Below, one piece after another: positions 17,083 to 26,131 of a DNA stretch of 64,000 nucleotides (positions are counted from its first letter, which is position 1; every line of letters starts with the position of its first letter). Source of the DNA: Komagataeibacter sp. FNDCF1 (GTDB taxonomy: Bacteria > Pseudomonadota > Alphaproteobacteria > Acetobacterales > Acetobacteraceae). The stretch spans positions 2,868,501-2,932,500 of the forward strand of contig NZ_JAIWOT010000001.1 in NCBI RefSeq assembly GCF_021295335.1, given 5' to 3'. Both the position numbers and the translations under genes were made by a program. The notes beneath the pieces were generated by a model. The model ran no database searches. It had not been told where the DNA came from and saw only the letters and a program-made list of their open reading frames with translations.

Positions 17083-17754
17083 CTACATGCAGGCCATTGT
17101 GATGCGGTGGATACGGGTTGCGCCATCCAGAATGATTTCCTCACCCTCTATGGCGGCAAGCCCCTTTATGCGGACAAGTTCATGCACGGGCGCCGTGACC
17201 GGCGCGTCATGCCAGCGTTCCGTCACGATGCCGCAGCACGCCATGCCCTGCGGGGTATGGAGGAGTACGCGGTCATGCACCCGGATCGCGGCGGTGGGGG
17301 AGACGACCAGCGTGCCCCCCTTGCGAAAAATCGGCTCCATGGTGTCGCAATCCACATGCACGGCATAGGAATGGTGGTCCGCCATGCCATGGAATTCCCA
17401 TTTCTCCCACCGTTCACCTTCGGGCAGGCCGGTTGCATCGAACAGTTCGGGGTGGGCAAGCTGGGAAAAAGGCGCGATCTTCAGGTGCGAATGGTGCGTC
17501 TTGCTGGTGGTGTCCGGGTCATGATGGCCCGACAGCAGGCGGCTGAATCCCTCAAAGGAAATGCCGGTGGCTGACAGCGTGCGCGCAAGACTTTCCGTGC
17601 CCGGCCAGCGTGGCCGCCCCGAAGGCGTGATCCGCTTGGAGGGATTGAAGGTCGTGCTGTCCAGACCCGCCGCACGGGCAAGGCCGGAGGGAGTCAGCCC
17701 CCGTTCGGCGGCCAGGCGGTCTATGGCGCGCCAGATGTCGTCGTGGCTGATCAT
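17083..17754 (-). CDS. HTH regulator with S24/LexA-like domain, catalytic residues lost
   Basis: A 223-residue protein. The N-terminal helix-turn-helix ([30 protein letters not shown]...) plus [18 protein letters not shown] matches an alphaproteobacterial repressor family that carries a C-terminal peptidase-S24 fold. In the S24 domain the catalytic Ser of the GDSMEP motif is Thr (CDTMEP), and the region where the general-base Lys is expected reads CCGIVTER, without Lys. Self-cleavage is therefore unlikely; the domain may be a dimerisation or ligand sensor. Its ATG overlaps the stop of the small upstream gene (ATGA). Confidence 0.8.
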   Translation of the reverse strand: MISHDDIWRAIDRLAAERGLTPSGLARAAGLDSTTFNPSKRITPSGRPRWPGTESLARTLSATGISFEGFSRLLSGHHDPDTTSKTHHSHLKIAPFSQLAHPELFDATGLPEGERWEKWEFHGMADHHSYAVHVDCDTMEPIFRKGGTLVVSPTAAIRVHDRVLLHTPQGMACCGIVTERWHDAPVTAPVHELVRIKGLAAIEGEEIILDGATRIHRITMACM

Positions 17755-17966
17755 GTTGGCAGTTTCAGTATCTCGGTCCTGTGGCGTGCATGCCCCTGCT
17801 CGGTCAGGGTGAAGCGATCGTCCCCGGTCCGGGCCAGGCCCATGCCTTCCAGCCGGTGCAGGCAGGGCGCATCCCCCACGGTCGCGGGGCGACCGGACTG
17901 TCCGCTCAGTTTCAGCCGGTGCAGGGCCGAACGGCAGCATGATTCGAGATAGGGTTCATTCCACAT
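17751..17966 (-). CDS. Small putative winged-helix protein coupled to S24-like regulator
   Basis: A 71-residue protein; start 17966 (MWNEP...) is preferred to an upstream in-frame ATG because that leader is hydrophobic and Cys-rich. The sequence has helix-helix-strand character with CLHRLEGMGLARTGDDRFTLTEQG, which resembles the recognition helix and wing of small winged-helix domains. It ends ATGA-overlapped with the S24-like regulator, so the two are probably made in fixed ratio. Family not recognised by name. Confidence 0.6.
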   Translation of the reverse strand: MWNEPYLESCCRSALHRLKLSGQSGRPATVGDAPCLHRLEGMGLARTGDDRFTLTEQGHARHRTEILKLPT

Positions 17967-18273
17967 GGGACCACCAGAAAAGCAGGAGAGCAGTACCGCC
18001 GCCATTGCATGAGAGTGCACTGGCAGGATTCAGGCATAGGTGGCGTGTGTGCTTGCTGATGTCACATAGTGGCATTATTGCGGCATGTCTACTACGCGGG
18101 GCGGTTGCGCCTGCGCCTGAATGGAAGGAGGCATGTGCCCCTTGCGCTACGCTTTCAGCAATTGATTACCATATTCTGTACGTGATGGTAACGCATTGAC
18201 ATATTTCTGGCCAATCCATGCCATATGCCAGTGTAAAGCTTATGTAGAAAACTCTTTGACCAAGGTTATGTCT
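17967..18273. other. Intergenic region, divergent promoters
   Basis: Gene-free 307 bp between the regulator pair and the exported coiled-coil gene. A TTGACA at 18196-18201 could be a -35, but no good -10 stands 16-18 bp away (TGCCAT at 17 bp). The stretch 18160-18270 is locally AT-rich. Confidence 0.4.
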
Positions 18274-18804
18274 ATGAAATTCCGCAGATATGTTCTTGTT
18301 TTTTCCATTGCTGCCGCTACCGTTACCGGAACCGCGGGTGCAATGGCGGCTGATTGCAACAGCAGCCAGAACACGCCCGGCTGGGATGTGCTGGGCCGTG
18401 TCGCCCATGCGGGGGACTGCGCGGACAACCGGCTGCAGTCCTATCGCAATAATGTTGACCAGAGCGTCCAGAATCGTGAGCAGAGCTGGAAGGACGGGCA
18501 ACAGAACCTCAGGCAGGATTATGACAATCGGGTGGACAGCCTGAAGCAGAATACGGTTGGTAAATGGGACAGCGCGCGCGACAGCGAAGCGCAGAAGCTG
18601 GCCGACCAGCGCTCGCGCGTTGACCAGAAGATCCAGAACGGCCGTGACCGGCTGGATGCAATCCGCAACGCGCCCAGGAACCGGCTGGACGACCTGCGCA
18701 ACGCAGGCAGCACGGAACGCCAGCGGTGGGACAACCTCAAGAGCGACACCCGCTCCAACGTCAATAATTTTCTGGATGGTGGCAGCCAGCAGGGTAACCA
18801 GTAA
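18274..18804 (+). CDS. Exported coiled-coil protein of unknown function
   Basis: A 176-residue protein with a signal peptide (hydrophobic VLVFSIAAATVTGTAGA, cleavage near AMAA). The mature part is almost entirely charged/amide residues (Gln, Asn, Asp, Arg, Lys) in heptad-like spacing, with repeated segments such as NRxQSWKDGQQNLRQDYDNRVDS and RSRVDQKIQNGRDRLDAIRN, so a long amphipathic or coiled-coil helix is predicted. Two Cys residues lie early (CNSS, GDCADN). Start 18274 is chosen over 18268 because AAGG lies at a better distance. Followed by a textbook terminator. Function unknown. Confidence 0.65.
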   Translation: MKFRRYVLVFSIAAATVTGTAGAMAADCNSSQNTPGWDVLGRVAHAGDCADNRLQSYRNNVDQSVQNREQSWKDGQQNLRQDYDNRVDSLKQNTVGKWDSARDSEAQKLADQRSRVDQKIQNGRDRLDAIRNAPRNRLDDLRNAGSTERQRWDNLKSDTRSNVNNFLDGGSQQGNQ

Positions 18805-18855
18805 CAGCTGTGTCCCGGCCGGTTGGACCGGTACGGGCCGGTCCGTGGCATCAGG

Positions 18856-18886
18856 GCCCGTTACCCTTGCGGTAACGGGCTTTTTT
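18856..18886 (+). terminator. Rho-independent terminator
   Basis: GCCCGTTACC (18856-18865), CTTGC loop, GGTAACGGGC (18871-18880) then six T residues. A perfect 10-bp stem and U-tract 52 bp after the coiled-coil gene. It touches the stop of the convergent gene and may serve both strands. Confidence 0.95.
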
Positions 18887-19665
18887 CATGGCTGCGCGCT
18901 CATGCCCAGGCTGAAGGCGCGCGACCCGCCTGCGGTGGGATGTTGTGGCCGTGTAACCTGCACAAGATAGAGGTCATCATCCGGCACGCTCCATGACTGC
19001 ACCGCCGCGGCAGGGGCATGACGGGGATCAAGCACCTGCATCTGCAGCCCGGTGCCTGCCGGTTCCAGCCGTGCGGTGACCTGCTCGCCCCGGTGCAGGC
19101 CAACGCGGTAGATGCACTGCGCGCCCGGCCGGAGCTGCCCACGCCATTCAAGCCGCATGCCGGGTGCCAGATCCTGCGCCGGGTTGCACAGCGGCGGGAC
19201 GGTATCCAAGTTTTCAAGCAGGGTGCGGATGTCGGCAGGTCTGGCAGGTGGTGTGGAACCGAGGGTGTATATCTCGACCCGGCCGGGGTTGAGCAGGCCC
19301 ACGGTCATGTTGCGCCCCTGCCGGTCGGTCAGGAGCCAGGCGATGCGGCTGCCGCCTTCATGCTGCCTGTTGCCGGTCATGAACAGCGTGTCGCCCATAG
19401 GTTGCAATGGCCCTGCCACCTGCATGTTCTGCACGAAGGTCGCATACCGCCCACCAAGCAGCTGCCGCAGCGTGGTGGCCAGCGGTCCCGTGTCAAACAG
19501 CCCTGTATCGGGTGCGTAATGCCCGCTTGCCATGGTCAGTTCTTCCGCAAGCGAGGCAGCAGGATCAGCGGCGGGTGGTGGAACGGCAGGGGCCGCGCAG
19601 GCGGAAGCGATACCTATGGCGGCAAAGGCACAGAAACTGGCAACGACAGGGCGGGGAAGGAACAC
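18886..19665 (-). CDS. Exported hypothetical protein
   Basis: A 259-residue protein with an N-terminal signal sequence (hydrophobic SFCAFAAIGIASACA). The ASAC segment could be a weak lipobox, so it may be a lipoprotein, though residue -3 is Ala rather than Leu/Val/Ile. The mature part shows no named domain; two Cys (VPPLCNP, GAQCIYRVG) could form a periplasmic disulfide. Convergent with the coiled-coil gene and ends at its terminator. Function unknown. Confidence 0.6.
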   Translation of the reverse strand: MFLPRPVVASFCAFAAIGIASACAAPAVPPPAADPAASLAEELTMASGHYAPDTGLFDTGPLATTLRQLLGGRYATFVQNMQVAGPLQPMGDTLFMTGNRQHEGGSRIAWLLTDRQGRNMTVGLLNPGRVEIYTLGSTPPARPADIRTLLENLDTVPPLCNPAQDLAPGMRLEWRGQLRPGAQCIYRVGLHRGEQVTARLEPAGTGLQMQVLDPRHAPAAAVQSWSVPDDDLYLVQVTRPQHPTAGGSRAFSLGMSAQP

Positions 19666-19766
19666 GGGCAGACCTGAATCGCATGGTTAAGAAAAAACGC
19701 ATGCCCGGTGGGGACCGGGCATGCGCTTAACGTTCAGTACGGATTCCGGGTTGCCCCGGATGTGCC

Positions 19767-21539
19767 TCAGGCGCGCGGCGGGCGCTTGCGTGTGGAGGCA
19801 CCCCCACGCGTCGGGCCACCAAAGCCACCGGGGCGCCCCGCCCCACCGCCGGGCCTGCGCGGTGCGAACGGCCGGCCCCCACGTGGCGGGCCACTCCGGC
19901 GCGGCGGGCCACCGGCAGGTGCGGTGGCGGGAGAGATCTGCACTTCGTCATTCTCGATCGAGGCGATGCAGGCGCGGAATTTCTCGGTCGAGTCCGGCGT
20001 GATCTCGAACAGCGTCTGGGTATCGTTGATGCGGATGGCACCGATATCCGCCTTGCGCACACCCCCCAGGCGGCAGATCAGCGGGATCAGCCACTTGGGA
20101 TCAGCCTTTTCCTGCCGACCCACATTCATGGCGAACCATGCGCCCGGTTCGGCGCTGGCATAGCTGTCGCGCGTGGGACGGGGGCCATCACGCTCCGTGC
20201 GCTCACGCACCGGGCGGGGGGCATCGGGGGTGATGTGGCGCACGTTCTCGGGTGCCGGCAGCCGGGCGCGGTACATCTGCAGCAGGGCGGCTGCAAGCTG
20301 CTCGCTGCTGCGGCCTTCCACCAGCTGGCCCACCAGTTCGCTGTCGGCTTCCGCCACGTCCTGGTTCAGCACCGGGTCGGCCAGAAGGCGTTTGGCGTCA
20401 TTGGCACGGATTTCAGCCGCCGTGGGCACGCCGGACCATGTTGCGGTGATCTTGGCACCCTGCATCAGCCGCTCGGCACGGCGGCGCTGCGACATGGGCA
20501 CCATCAGCACGCACACGCCCTTGCGGCCCGCGCGGCCGGTACGGCCCGAACGGTGCAGCAGGGTGGCAGGATCGGTCGGCAGGGTGGCATGCACCACCAG
20601 CGCCAGTGCCGGGATGTCGATGCCACGGGCGGCGACGTCGGTCGCGACGCACACATTGGCCTGGCCCTTGCGCAGGCTGTCGATGGCGCGCGTGCGCTCG
20701 TTCTGCCCCAGTTCACCCGACAGCGCGACGGAGGAGAAGCCGCGCTCCACCAGTGCCGCCTGCATGTGGCGCACCATTTCACGCGTGGCGCAGAACACCA
20801 TGGTGGTCTGGCTGTCGGTATAGCGCAGTACGTTGACCACGGCGGGGATCAGTTCACGCGCATCGGCCACGACGGCGCGGTATTCGATATCGGCATGCTG
20901 CTTGGCGCCCGACAGGGTATCGATGCGCACGGCGTCGTTCTGGTAACGGCGTGCCAGCGATGCGATTTCCTTGGCGATGGTAGCCGAGAACAGCAGCGTG
21001 CGCCGCGTCTTGGGCATGGCGTCGAGCAGTTGCTCGAGTTCATCACGGAAGCCGAGGTCGAGCATCTCGTCCGCCTCGTCCAGCACGACCACGCGCAGGT
21101 CCGACATGTCCAGACGGCCACGGGACTGATGGTCGCACAGCCGTCCGGGTGTGCCGACCACGATATGGGCACCCATCTGCAGGGCACGGGCTTCACGCCG
21201 CGCGTCCATGCCGCCGATGCACGATACGATGCGCCCGCCCGCCGGGGCATATAGCCACGTCAGTTCACGCGTGACCTGCATGGCCAGTTCGCGCGTGGGC
21301 GCGATGATGACGGCCAGCGGCGGCCCCGCCGGGCCAAAGCGTTCGGCCCCGCCCAGCAGGGTGTCGGCCATGGCGATACCGAAGGCAACGGTCTTGCCCG
21401 AACCCGTCTGGGCGGAAACAAGCAGGTCGCGGCCTTCGGCGGCGACATCCAGTACGGCTTTCTGGACGGGGGTCGGGTTATCGTACCCACGCTCGTCCAG
21501 CGCGCGTTGCAGGGCGGGGTGGGTTTCAGGAAACGGCAT
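19767..21539 (-). CDS. DEAD-box RNA helicase with DbpA-like RNA-binding domain
   Basis: A 590-residue ATP-dependent RNA helicase. Motifs seen: Q motif (about residues 23-26, TPVQ), Walker A AQTGSGKT (43-50), PTRELA, DEAD in VVLDEADEML, SAT, and the C-terminal HRSGRTGRAGRKG. A DbpA-type RNA-binding domain follows (LGGVRKADIGAIRIND...), then a Gly/Arg/Pro-rich low-complexity tail of about 50 residues. This layout is that of DeaD/CsdA, which acts in ribosome assembly and RNA turnover in the cold. Start at 21539 gives MPFPETHP; the longer frame (24 codons) is not conserved-looking. Confidence 0.9.
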   Translation of the reverse strand: MPFPETHPALQRALDERGYDNPTPVQKAVLDVAAEGRDLLVSAQTGSGKTVAFGIAMADTLLGGAERFGPAGPPLAVIIAPTRELAMQVTRELTWLYAPAGGRIVSCIGGMDARREARALQMGAHIVVGTPGRLCDHQSRGRLDMSDLRVVVLDEADEMLDLGFRDELEQLLDAMPKTRRTLLFSATIAKEIASLARRYQNDAVRIDTLSGAKQHADIEYRAVVADARELIPAVVNVLRYTDSQTTMVFCATREMVRHMQAALVERGFSSVALSGELGQNERTRAIDSLRKGQANVCVATDVAARGIDIPALALVVHATLPTDPATLLHRSGRTGRAGRKGVCVLMVPMSQRRRAERLMQGAKITATWSGVPTAAEIRANDAKRLLADPVLNQDVAEADSELVGQLVEGRSSEQLAAALLQMYRARLPAPENVRHITPDAPRPVRERTERDGPRPTRDSYASAEPGAWFAMNVGRQEKADPKWLIPLICRLGGVRKADIGAIRINDTQTLFEITPDSTEKFRACIASIENDEVQISPATAPAGGPPRRSGPPRGGRPFAPRRPGGGAGRPGGFGGPTRGGASTRKRPPRA

Positions 21540-21702
21540 GTATCGGGCAATCCGGACAGAGCATGAAGAACATGGGCGACGCAGGAAGGAAACTGGCCGC
21601 CGGCCGTTCATGCGTCAGGGAGAAGGCCGGTGCATAAAGAATGATTGCCCCAAAAGCCAGAATTAATAACAGGCGGGGCATTTTCCCCCGCCCCCGTGGC
21701 AA

Positions 21703-22689
21703 TCAGGGCACCAGCACGGCCGCACCTTCAAAGCGGCCATAGCGCAGGTCGTCAAGCGCCCTGTTGGCCTCGCGCAGGGGGTAGGGCGTGGTCGTGGTGC
21801 GGATTCCCACGCGGGGCACGATATCAAGAAAGTCGATGCCATCCTGCCGGGTCAGGTTGGCGACGGATACGATCTGCCGCTCCTCCCACAGCAGGTCATA
21901 CGAAAAGGCGGGGATTTCGCTCATGTGTATGCCCGCGCACACCACGCGTCCGGCCTTGTGCACGGCCTTGAGCGCGGCGGGCACCAGCGCGCCCACGGGG
22001 GCGAAGATGATGGTGGCGTCCAGCCGTTCGGGCGGCAGTTCATCCGACCCGCCCGCCCAGACGCAGCCCAGCGAGCGGGCGAATTCCTGCGTTTTCGTAT
22101 CACCCGGCCGGGTGAAGGCATAGACCGAGCGCCCCTGCCATGCCGCCACCTGCGCTATGATGTGGGCCGCAGCCCCGAAACCGTACAGCCCGATGCTGCG
22201 CGCATCCTTTCCTGCCATGACCAGCGAGCGCCAGCCGATCAGTCCCGCGCAGAGCAGGGGGGCGGTCGCCACGTCATCATCACCCTCGGGCAGGGGGAAG
22301 GCGAAATGCGCGTCCGCCACCGCAAGCGTGGCGTAGCCGCCATCGCGCGTGTAGCCGGTGAACAGCGGGTGGTCGCACAGGTTCTCGTGGTCGGTCTCGC
22401 AATAATGGCAGCAGCCACATGTATGGCCCAGCCATGGAATGCCCACGCGCTGGCCCATGCGCAGTCCTGTCACGTTCGGGCCGATCGCGTTGATCCGTCC
22501 CACGATTTCATGCCCTGGTGTCAGTGCATGGCCGGGAAAGGGCAGGTCCGCATCAACCACATGCAGGTCGGTGCGGCAGACGCCACACGCCCCCACCTTT
22601 ACCCGGATCTGTCCCGGTCCGGGCTGCGGATCGGGCAGTTCGGTCCATTGCAGGGGGGTATGGGGGGCAAGCAGTCGCATTGCGTACAT
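21703..22689 (-). CDS. Zinc-dependent alcohol dehydrogenase
   Basis: A 328-residue MDR-family dehydrogenase. The catalytic zinc ligand Cys is in GACGVCRTDLHVVDADLP, the GHEIVGRI His-Glu motif follows, and the structural zinc lobe has Cys residues in HTCGCCHYCETDHENLC. The NAD-binding segment is IGLYGFGAAAH. GGAGCGG precedes the ATG at 22689. The group resembles AdhA/AdhP-type enzymes, plausible for short-chain alcohol oxidation in an acetic acid bacterium. Substrate not certain. Confidence 0.88.
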   Translation of the reverse strand: MYAMRLLAPHTPLQWTELPDPQPGPGQIRVKVGACGVCRTDLHVVDADLPFPGHALTPGHEIVGRINAIGPNVTGLRMGQRVGIPWLGHTCGCCHYCETDHENLCDHPLFTGYTRDGGYATLAVADAHFAFPLPEGDDDVATAPLLCAGLIGWRSLVMAGKDARSIGLYGFGAAAHIIAQVAAWQGRSVYAFTRPGDTKTQEFARSLGCVWAGGSDELPPERLDATIIFAPVGALVPAALKAVHKAGRVVCAGIHMSEIPAFSYDLLWEERQIVSVANLTRQDGIDFLDIVPRVGIRTTTTPYPLREANRALDDLRYGRFEGAAVLVP

Positions 22690-22799
22690 GATCCGCTCCT
22701 TGACGTCCGGGATGTGCGACCCGCCGGTTGTGCGGGTGCATTCGGGTGCAGTCTGGCATGTCGCGGCCGATGTGGGGCATGACATGGGTCATCACGGCG

Positions 22800-23957
22800 T
22801 CACGCCTGCGTGCGGTAGGGGGTCAGCGCATCGAGTGCCGGCAGTTCGGCCATGATGGCGGCGCGTTCATGGGTCAGGAATTCCGCCACCGCTTCACGCA
22901 GGCCGGGATGGCTGATCCAGTGGGCGGAATGGGTCAGGCAGGGACGGTAGCCGCGCTGGAGCTTGTGCTGGCCCTGCGCACCGGCTTCCACCCGCTTCAG
23001 CCCGTGTTCGATGGCAAAGTCGATGGCGCGGTAATAGCACAGTTCAAAATGCAGGAAGGGCCAGTCATGCCCCTCCAGCCGCCCCCAGTTGCGGCCATAC
23101 AGCGTATCACGGCCCATGAGGTTGAGCGCGCCGGCCACGGGCACGCCCTCATGGCGCGCGACCATCAGCACGACCCGGTCGCCCAGCCGTTCCGAAAGCA
23201 GCGGGAAGAAGTCGGGCTGAAGATAGGCACTGCCCCATTTGCGGTCCACGGTGGACAGGTAGAACTGGTGGAAGTCATGCCACAGCGCCCCGGTAATGTC
23301 CGTGCCGCGATAGGTGTGGAATGTCAGCCCGCAGGCATTGGCGTCACGCCGTTCGCGGCGGATGGCCTTGCGCTTGCGTGAGGCAAGGGCATCCAGGAAG
23401 TCATCGAAGCTGGCATAGCCGTCGTTATCCCAGTGATACTGCACCCCCAGGCGCTGCAGCCAGCCGCTCTCGCCCAGCAGGTCATATTCATGCCGCGTGC
23501 AGAAGGTGACATGGACGGAAGACAGGTCCAGCTCCCCGCAGGCCTGCCGCAGCGCGCGCCCGGCCAGCAGGCGGCGGGCATCGGCATCGGGCGTGTCGGG
23601 ATGCACCAGCAGGCGTGGCCCCGGCACGGGGGAGAAGGGAACGGCTACCTGCAGCTTGGGATAATACCGTCCACCCGCCTGCGTGAAGGCCTGCGCCCAT
23701 TGCTGGTCGAACACGTATTCACCAAAGGAGTGGCCCTTGGCGTAAAGCGGGGCCACGGCCAGCAGGTGGCCTTCACCGTCACGCAGGACAAGATGCTGGG
23801 GCAGCCAGCCCGTGGTGGGGCCGGTGGAACCGCTGTCCTCCAGCGCGGAAAGGAAGGCGTGGCTGACGAACGGGTTGGCATCCCCCGCGCAGGCATCCCA
23901 TTCCCGTGCCGGGATTTCGGCAATCCTGCGGTGCAGGGTCATGGTGGTGCCGGTCAT
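22800..23957 (-). CDS. GNAT/FemAB-like protein (DUF482)
   Basis: A protein of about 385 residues, N-acyltransferase-like, of the DUF482 peptidoglycan-biosynthesis-related group. Conserved segments include HVTFCTRHEYDLL, SRKRKAIRRERRDA and the long central block ending LNLMGRDTLYGRNWG...HFELCYYRAIDFAIEHGLKRVEAGAQG. It probably transfers an acyl or aminoacyl group. Starts at 23957 and 23942 are both possible; neither has a good ribosome-binding site, and a longer frame would overlap the Rid gene. Same strand as the Rid gene, 79 bp apart. Confidence 0.75.
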   Translation of the reverse strand: MTGTTMTLHRRIAEIPAREWDACAGDANPFVSHAFLSALEDSGSTGPTTGWLPQHLVLRDGEGHLLAVAPLYAKGHSFGEYVFDQQWAQAFTQAGGRYYPKLQVAVPFSPVPGPRLLVHPDTPDADARRLLAGRALRQACGELDLSSVHVTFCTRHEYDLLGESGWLQRLGVQYHWDNDGYASFDDFLDALASRKRKAIRRERRDANACGLTFHTYRGTDITGALWHDFHQFYLSTVDRKWGSAYLQPDFFPLLSERLGDRVVLMVARHEGVPVAGALNLMGRDTLYGRNWGRLEGHDWPFLHFELCYYRAIDFAIEHGLKRVEAGAQGQHKLQRGYRPCLTHSAHWISHPGLREAVAEFLTHERAAIMAELPALDALTPYRTQA

Positions 23958-24036
23958 GACGCGCGCATCGCGGTTCGGGCGACGGGGTGTGCTGTGGTCA
24001 TGACAGGCTCCCTGCGGTGGGGTGTTACATCCGTGT

Positions 24037-24504
24037 TCAGCCGATCTCGAACAGGCCTTCGACCTCGACAGCCGAATCGAGCGGCAGCGAGGGCACGCCC
24101 ACGGTGGAGCGGGCGTGGCGGCCCGCATCGCCAAATACCGCCACCGCCAGGTCGGAGGCCCCGTTCATCACCGCCGCATGCTGCGTGAAATCCGGCGTGC
24201 AGGCAATGAAGCCGCCCAGCCGCACCACGCGTTTCACGCGCGACAGGTCGCCCACGGCCGCCTTAACCTGCGCGATCACGTTGATCATGCTGTAGCGCGC
24301 GGCCTCCACGGCCAGTTCCACCGGCACAGTGCCGCCCAGCTTGCCCGTGGTGAGCAGTTTGCCGTCAACCAGCGGCAGCTGGCCGGACACGACCAGCGAG
24401 GAACCGCTGAGTACGGCACCCACGTAATTCGCCACCGGTGCCGCAGGCGTGGGCAGGATGATGCCAAGCTGCTTGAGGCGCTGTTCGGGAGTGGTGTCAG
24501 GCAT
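24037..24504 (-). CDS. Rid-family protein (YjgF/RidA-like, long subgroup)
   Basis: A 155-residue protein of the RidA/YjgF superfamily, whose archetype hydrolyses reactive enamine/imine intermediates from PLP enzymes. The conserved Arg is in RHARSTVGVPSLPLDS, followed by the VEVEGLFEIG end. The length and motif spacing are of the longer, COG0251-type subgroup; enzyme activity is not proven there. Start at 24504. Same strand as the NrdJ-like gene, 43 bp after its stop. Confidence 0.85.
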   Translation of the reverse strand: MPDTTPEQRLKQLGIILPTPAAPVANYVGAVLSGSSLVVSGQLPLVDGKLLTTGKLGGTVPVELAVEAARYSMINVIAQVKAAVGDLSRVKRVVRLGGFIACTPDFTQHAAVMNGASDLAVAVFGDAGRHARSTVGVPSLPLDSAVEVEGLFEIG

Positions 24505-24547
24505 TGGTGTCGTCCTTGTCATTGTGGGTCGGGCAGTGCGGGGCCGG

Positions 24548-26131
24548 TCAGCCGACCAGCCGCAGCCTGCGCCGCCGCGGGGGGGTGTCATCGCCATCAT
24601 CATTGCCGGACTCGGGCAGGTCCAGCGGCAGCATGGGGGCGGGGCTATCGGCCATCATGTCCTCGTGCGGGGCGTCGGGCAGCCTGCGGCCCAGATATGC
24701 ATCGGACAGGGCGCGGAAGGCATAGTCCAGCATGGATGTCGCGTAGGATGCAACCGGGTCGCCTTCCACCGTGCCGGCGGGGCCGAAATGGGTGTAGGCG
24801 AAGGCCTCGACATAGCTTTCCAGCGGCGCGCCATACTGCAGCCCGATGCTGACGGCCTGCCCCAGCGTGTCCATCAGCCCGCGTACCATCGGGCTTTCAC
24901 GCGTGGGGGTCAGGCTGATCTCGCCCAGCGCGCCATCGGCGTATTCGCCCGTGCGCAGGAACAATCGGTGGCCGCCCACGCTGGCCTTCTGTGTAAAGCC
25001 GCCATGGCGCGCGGGCAGCGGGCGGCGCACGCCGCGTTCCAGCCCGGCCCGGGTGGCCAGCGCGTCGCGCGTGACATCGGGACGCGGGGGCGCGCGGTCC
25101 ACGAAGCCGCTCAGCGCGCGGTGCATGGCCTGGTGGGACGCGGCACCCGGCAGGGGCAGCACGCTCTCACCCGCCAGGGTGGCGGCGAAGGCGGTCTCCA
25201 GCGTCAGGCCCCGGCAGGCCAGGCGGGCCAGCGTGCTGGTGGCAAGCCTGCCATCGGCACGCAGGGGCGAAAAGACGGGGGCGAGGCCGCAGGCCTCGAC
25301 ACCCAGCAGCGCGTCGACCGGGCCGGGGGCGGAAAAGCCCGTCTCGACCCGTGCCGCGGGCTGGTCGGCCTCCACGGCGGCTTCCTGCCAGACACTACGC
25401 GCGATCTGGCTGACACCGGGCAGGATGCTGCGCACGGGGGGAAGTGGCATGGCGTCCGCGCCTTCGCCGGAATGGGCGACAAGGGTGGCCAGTGCCACGA
25501 TGCTGCAGGCGGCATCGCGCCCGGCCTCGCTGTCATAGTCGAAGCCCAGCCCGGCCAGGCAGGCATCAAGGTTGGTCAGCAGGATGGAGCCGGCAGTCAC
25601 CGGGTGTTCCTGCCCCGGCGGCGGGGCGGTGCGCAGATGCGCGCCCAGCCGGCCCGCGGGGTCGGGCAGGGGCAGTTCGCCATTGCACGGGTGCTGTCCG
25701 TGCCGTGCGATCGTGCGCAGTGTACGGGCCAGCAGCCGCAGGGCGGCCACGAAGTCGCGGGCCATGAAGCTGCTGTCGGCCTCCACAAAGGCCGCGAGAT
25801 TGACCACGAAGCCGGGTCTGCGGTCATGGTGGCCCTGCCACAGACCCTGGGCCGGGGCGGCCTGCCGCATGAGCAGCAGGCACGACAGCGCGCGCGCGAC
25901 GGGGCGGACGGCCGGGCCGGAGGTTTCCCCCATGCACAGGTCGTCTATCCAGTGCGCCGCCTCCTCGGGCAGGCTGACGGGACCATGGCCGGGGGTCAGT
26001 CGGGCCAGGGCCTCGGCTGCCGTATCATCCCAGTCGGCGGGCAGGGTAACGGAACGTGGCGCGTCGTCAGGGTCCGCTGCGGCCTCTACCGTCCGCATGC
26101 GCACGCCGTTCCAGTGGCTTCGTGCTGTCAT
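24548..26131 (-). CDS. NrdJ-like protein with TSCPD-type end, probably not a reductase
   Basis: A protein of about 527 residues. From about residue 420 it matches the C-terminal part of alphaproteobacterial class II ribonucleotide reductase NrdJ (FTQKASVGGHRLFLRTGEY, GLGEI-like, SIGLQYGAPLESYVEAF, ASYATSMLDYAFRALS). The middle (VVNLAAFVEADSSF, AGSILLTNLDACLAGLGFDYDSEAGRDA) aligns by eye with NrdJ core segments, but the N-terminal ATP-cone and active-site Cys segments are missing. It is thus half the normal size and probably non-catalytic. Start uncertain (26131 or nearby). The last 15 residues are Arg-rich. Confidence 0.65.
   Translation of the reverse strand: MTARSHWNGVRMRTVEAAADPDDAPRSVTLPADWDDTAAEALARLTPGHGPVSLPEEAAHWIDDLCMGETSGPAVRPVARALSCLLLMRQAAPAQGLWQGHHDRRPGFVVNLAAFVEADSSFMARDFVAALRLLARTLRTIARHGQHPCNGELPLPDPAGRLGAHLRTAPPPGQEHPVTAGSILLTNLDACLAGLGFDYDSEAGRDAACSIVALATLVAHSGEGADAMPLPPVRSILPGVSQIARSVWQEAAVEADQPAARVETGFSAPGPVDALLGVEACGLAPVFSPLRADGRLATSTLARLACRGLTLETAFAATLAGESVLPLPGAASHQAMHRALSGFVDRAPPRPDVTRDALATRAGLERGVRRPLPARHGGFTQKASVGGHRLFLRTGEYADGALGEISLTPTRESPMVRGLMDTLGQAVSIGLQYGAPLESYVEAFAYTHFGPAGTVEGDPVASYATSMLDYAFRALSDAYLGRRLPDAPHEDMMADSPAPMLPLDLPESGNDDGDDTPPRRRRLRLVG

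Noticed and set aside
18196..18224. TTGACA promoter for the coiled-coil gene
   Set aside because: No acceptable -10 at 16-18 bp; kept only as a remark.
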